Of a DNA stretch of 9,676 nucleotides, positions 7,326-9,676 are shown in pieces. The stretch is from assembly GCA_020629895.1 (NCBI GenBank), contig JAHDCM010000103.1, positions 1 to 9,676 on the forward strand, in the 5' to 3' direction. Made by a program: the position numbers and the translations under genes. The notes below the pieces were generated by a model. It worked only from the letters and a program-made list of their open reading frames with translations. It was not told the origin of the DNA and did no database searches. Every line of letters begins with the position of its first letter. The stretch's first letter is position 1. The stretch comes from Bacteroidota bacterium. Lineage in GTDB: Bacteria > Bacteroidota > Bacteroidia > Chitinophagales > UBA2359.

Positions 7326-7519
7326 GGGCGTATCCCCCTTCTCCATAACAATGGGTTTCAACCCATTGTTATGGAGAAGGGGGTCGGGCTATTCGCTTAT
7401 AGTTGCCTTGTAGGGGCTAGGCTTGCTAATCGCCTAGCAGTGTCTTCCTTCGTCAGCCCTGCTAGTCGAAGCATTCCTACGCACCTACTTCGACAAGCTA
7501 TCGCTGCTATCCCTTACGC
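7326..7519 (+). repeat. Structured intergenic element, probable Bacteroidota interspersed repeat
   Basis: This stretch of about 194 nt is dense in pairing and reads in the plus orientation. GCGTA (7328-7332) can close on TACGC (7515-7519). Inside are three helices: a perfect 23-bp hairpin (7334-7356 with 7361-7383, loop TTCA); GCTAGGC (7416-7422) with GCCTAGC (7432-7438); and GCT plus GTCGAAG (7461-7471) with CTTCGAC plus AGC (7488-7498), having a single A-A mismatch. Three related boxes recur: GCTATTCGCT (7388-7397), GCTATCGCT (7497-7505) and GCTATCCCT (7506-7514). From memory, the frame GGGCG, C-run hairpin G-run, TCGGGCT, GCTATCCCTnACGC recurs between genes in many Bacteroidota genomes with variable inserts; I cannot confirm this here. 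The function is unknown: it could be a non-autonomous mobile repeat, a structured RNA, or both. Confidence 0.6.
7334..7383. repeat. Perfect 23-bp inverted repeat with 4-nt loop
   Basis: Left arm 7334-7356 and right arm 7361-7383 are exact reverse complements around TTCA (7357-7360). The arms begin with five C and end with five G. Neither strand has a T-run after the stem (plus: TCGGGCT; minus: ATACGCCC then A-rich), so it is not a canonical intrinsic terminator, although it lies between two minus-strand genes and could still slow polymerase. Confidence 0.9.
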
Positions 7520-7559
7520 GGTAGACGCAATGAGTGGATGAGGGATTATAATTCTCTTA

Positions 7560-9566
7560 CTACCGCACATCACTTGCCTTCGTTCCACTTGCGAATCGTT
7601 TCTTTGCAATCTTGCGTATTTTTCGAGATTTCAGACTAGTATCTGCACCTGCTTGTATTAGAATATCATAACAAACTTTATCATCATGAAGGGCGGCATA
7701 ATGCAGTGGTGTCCAGCCAAATGCATCTTGTTGATTGAGGAGTGGTACAGGATGATTAAGGCAGGCTTTCAACAATTCGGGATGATTGAGGCGAGCAGCG
7801 ATATGGAATAAATTGGTCTTTTTCTCATTGGTTTCTCCTGGATCGAGTCCTAGCTCCAATAATTCGCAGAGGATATTGGCTTGGTGAGCTGTTACTTTTT
7901 TTTCGCGTTTAAAATTATCGACAATTGCTCCTGTTGTCGTAACACCTATTTTAACACTGGGTGGATGTAGTGGGTAGCCCGTTTTAATCCAGTAGCGCAT
8001 TTTTGTTAAGGATTTACTTTCACGGTCTTTCGCTTTGCTGAGTACTCCACCCGCAATATAATGAATAGGCAAATTCCCTTTACCATCTGCTTGGTGGATA
8101 TTGGCTCCTTTGCTGATTAATAGTTTAAGGACTTCCACCTCGCCACTTGCAGCCGCACTATGAATGGGCTGAAAACCTTCTGTGGTGCTGGCGTGAATAT
8201 CTGCCCCCAATTCAATGAGGTGTTGGGCTACTTCCAGGCACGAATCACGTCCACAGGCAGCGTGAAGAGCAGTTCCTGATTTGCCATTGAAGTAATTCAG
8301 TTCAGCACCATTGGCTAATAAAAGGTCAATAATTTCAATGGCATTTTGCTCCACATTAGGAGTAATGCTATAACTGGTGCTTGTTGCATAATACAATGCC
8401 GTATATCTATTTCTACTTTTATAATTGACATCCACTCCTGCTTCTAGGCACTTTTTTACCAACCATACCATATTACTATGAGCTGCCGACTGCAATACAG
8501 AGTTTTTGTCTACGCTATCAATTAGGGTTATATCGGCCCCATATTCGACCAAAAGGCGGGTCATTTCTTCTCCCCTATCACTATAACACACGCTTGCCAA
8601 AAAAGTCCCGTACCTACCTAAATTAGGATCGGCTCCATGTTCTAATAAACATTTAGCAATTTCCATTTTTTCGGGGGTCATTCTATAAGTATCCTTTGCA
8701 ATACTTTCAAGCAGGTATCTTTCCCATTCATCCCGACATTCATTCGGATCGAAACCAGTAGCCAGAATGGCTTTGACTTTCTCCACATTTTCTTCTTTAG
8801 CGGCTTGTAGTAAGTCGCTACTTACTTGAGGGACTTGGTCTACTGGTGCCTCCTTTTTTTGTGCCGCAGCGATGAGTTCTTGTTCTATGCCAAAAGGCGT
8901 ATCAAAGTTTTTATATACTAAGCGATAGCCTTTAGCAGGACGCAATTTTTCTTTTACTTGTCTTTCTGCTGCGCTATAAGATCGCACATATCGGGCAACT
9001 ACATTGCGTCCTTTTTTTCCGATACTACCATAGTGGTTGCGCCATTGTCCATGCTCTTTATATACCCGATAAAACTTAGGTGTTTCTGGGTCGGGGTGTT
9101 CGAGATACCAAGCAGCATTATCAAAGACATAGGCACTGACTTCCCATACATCCCCTACTTTAATATGATCTAGCCATTGGGGCATGGTTACTTCGAGTGT
9201 ATAAGTGGCTTGTGGGAGTTGGTCTTCTATTGGAAATTCGTTGGTATCTTTAAAGAGAGTAAGTGTTTTTAGTGCTTGTTCAGCGGTATTTGTTAGGAAC
9301 TCGGCAGTAAAAGGAAAGTTTTTAAAATCGTTGACTTCCATCTTGAGGATATACTGTTGTGCCACCTCATATAGGTTGTTCACAAAGTCTTTTCCTTCTA
9401 GTGATTTTCCAAGTGGAGAGTCGGGTGGGGCTTCTAAGCCAATGACTAGGAGGGCGAAGTCATAAGTTCTTGGTAGTACCTCCCAATCACTACAAAGCAA
9501 GTAGGTTTGGAAAGTGAGTTGGTTATCTTTTTTGGAGAGGACGCGAATGCCGTAGCCTGTGGACAT
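7560..9566 (-). CDS. WGR-like domain plus ankyrin-repeat protein
   Basis: This is a 668-residue protein with no signal peptide or membrane segment, probably cytoplasmic. Residues 1-150 form an N-terminal region that I do not recognise. Residues 164-216 resemble a WGR domain: KFYRVYKEHG, then HYGSIGKKGR (178-187), the helix YSAAERQVKEKL and the closing KGYRLVY. The signature W-G-R itself is changed to Y179-G180-S181, so this is a divergent WGR. From about 250 to 646 come nine or ten ankyrin repeats; the clearest are ILATGFDPN, LLEHGADPN, LLVEYGADI, LLANGAELN, GTALHAACGR/LIELGADIH, PIHSAAASGEVEVLKLLISKGANIH and the last, GWTPLHYAALHDD/ILIQAGADTSLK. A non-repeat insert at about 508-562 breaks the array. 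The C-terminus is very basic (KSRKIRKIAKKR). Ankyrin repeats bind proteins; WGR domains in PARPs contact DNA ends and the catalytic domain, but no catalytic domain is present here. The ATG at 9566 is the only sensible start and has no Shine-Dalgarno sequence. Confidence 0.85.
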   Translation of the reverse strand: MSTGYGIRVLSKKDNQLTFQTYLLCSDWEVLPRTYDFALLVIGLEAPPDSPLGKSLEGKDFVNNLYEVAQQYILKMEVNDFKNFPFTAEFLTNTAEQALKTLTLFKDTNEFPIEDQLPQATYTLEVTMPQWLDHIKVGDVWEVSAYVFDNAAWYLEHPDPETPKFYRVYKEHGQWRNHYGSIGKKGRNVVARYVRSYSAAERQVKEKLRPAKGYRLVYKNFDTPFGIEQELIAAAQKKEAPVDQVPQVSSDLLQAAKEENVEKVKAILATGFDPNECRDEWERYLLESIAKDTYRMTPEKMEIAKCLLEHGADPNLGRYGTFLASVCYSDRGEEMTRLLVEYGADITLIDSVDKNSVLQSAAHSNMVWLVKKCLEAGVDVNYKSRNRYTALYYATSTSYSITPNVEQNAIEIIDLLLANGAELNYFNGKSGTALHAACGRDSCLEVAQHLIELGADIHASTTEGFQPIHSAAASGEVEVLKLLISKGANIHQADGKGNLPIHYIAGGVLSKAKDRESKSLTKMRYWIKTGYPLHPPSVKIGVTTTGAIVDNFKREKKVTAHQANILCELLELGLDPGETNEKKTNLFHIAARLNHPELLKACLNHPVPLLNQQDAFGWTPLHYAALHDDKVCYDILIQAGADTSLKSRKIRKIAKKRFASGTKASDVR

Positions 9567-9676
9567 GAGTGAGGGATTGAGGATAATTTAAGCTTTTGCT
9601 TACAAAAAAAACAAAATACTTTCATTATTCATTCATTGATTTGTTATTTTTTGGGGTGTTTCTTGGGAATGATAGA
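9567..9676 (-). other. Leader/promoter region of the WGR-ankyrin gene
   Basis: This is an A/T-rich upstream region read on the minus strand. It contains a near -7 box, TATTTTG (minus strand, 9618-9612), lacking one spacer base relative to TAnnTTTG, about 46 nt before the ATG and followed by a T-run. No clear -33 TTTG is seen at the expected distance. Short direct CATT repeats (TTCATTATTCATTCATTG, plus strand 9621-9638) lie just upstream of the box; whether they matter is unknown. No other gene is visible before the window ends. Confidence 0.3.

Larger units (their letters stand above)
7253..7559. other. 307-nt intergenic region between WGR-ankyrin and LRR genes
   Basis: I see no protein-coding gene here. 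Most of it (7326-7519) is the structured element listed separately. The stretch 7253-7320 is the minus-strand leader of the first LRR gene. It is A/T-rich and holds only a weak -7-like TATTTTT (minus strand, 7292-7286) with no matching -33 box. Between the element and the stop of the ankyrin gene (7520-7559) nothing definite is seen, apart from a short stretch, ATGAGTGGATGAGGGATT (7530-7547), that resembles the sequence around the ankyrin start codon. Confidence 0.6.

Noticed and set aside
7334..7383. Intrinsic terminator for the WGR-ankyrin gene
   Set aside because: The stem is perfect and long, but no T-run follows it on the minus strand (ATACGCCC then A-rich) or on the plus strand. It fits better as part of the structured intergenic element.
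7326..7519. tRNA or known riboswitch
   Set aside because: I see no cloverleaf with a T-loop GTTCRA and acceptor stem, and no riboswitch signature that I recognise. The fold is dominated by one very long hairpin.
8958..9465. Two plus-strand open frames opposite the WGR-ankyrin gene
   Set aside because: They are antisense shadows of a gene with clear domains, and have low-complexity products with no recognisable family.
1..9676. Insertion sequence, prophage, toxin-antitoxin pair or known defence system
   Set aside because: No transposase, integrase, nuclease, reverse transcriptase, NTPase or toxin motif was found in any of the five genes. Calling the repeat-protein cluster a defence system would go beyond the evidence.

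Overview
The window looks like chromosomal DNA of a free-living member of the Bacteroidota, probably a Saprospira/Aureispira-like marine lineage. The reasons are an A+T-rich sequence, start codons without Shine-Dalgarno sequences, a perfect Bacteroidota -7 promoter box (TATATTTG) before rlmG, and long eukaryote-like repeat proteins (LRR, ankyrin, WGR, BRCT) of the kind that lineage accumulates. The phylum is reasonably supported; the genus-level guess rests on memory of protein style and not on a search.

Layout. At 1-198 there is a leader region with a hairpin at the left edge and two runs of nine A. At 199-843 (+) lies a small exported protein built from two Spy/CpxP-like LTxxQ units, closed by a convincing intrinsic terminator at 902-935. 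A TATATTTG box follows immediately, and then rlmG (949-2052, +), the 23S rRNA guanine-N2 methyltransferase. rlmG converges on, and overlaps by 10 nt, a minus-strand block. That block reads, in transcription order, a WGR-like/ankyrin protein (9566-7560), a 307-nt gap largely filled by a highly structured intergenic element (7326-7519), and two tandem paralogous proteins (7252-4727 and 4727-2043) that each have an LRR / BRCT-like / helical / LRR layout. The two paralogs are joined by a TAATG stop-start overlap.

How the genes may relate. The Spy-like gene and rlmG are probably independent housekeeping functions, because a terminator separates them. The two LRR-BRCT genes almost certainly form one translationally coupled unit and probably act together in the cytoplasm; neither has a signal peptide or membrane segment. 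The WGR-ankyrin gene upstream has the same orientation but is separated by the structured element, so co-transcription is uncertain. WGR and BRCT are both modules that eukaryotic PARP1 uses around DNA breaks, yet no catalytic domain (PARP, ligase, nuclease, kinase) is visible here. The minus-strand genes are best described as an undescribed scaffold/sensor cluster of unknown function. The most worthwhile targets are this LRR-BRCT pair, its unassigned central helical domain, and the 7326-7519 element.
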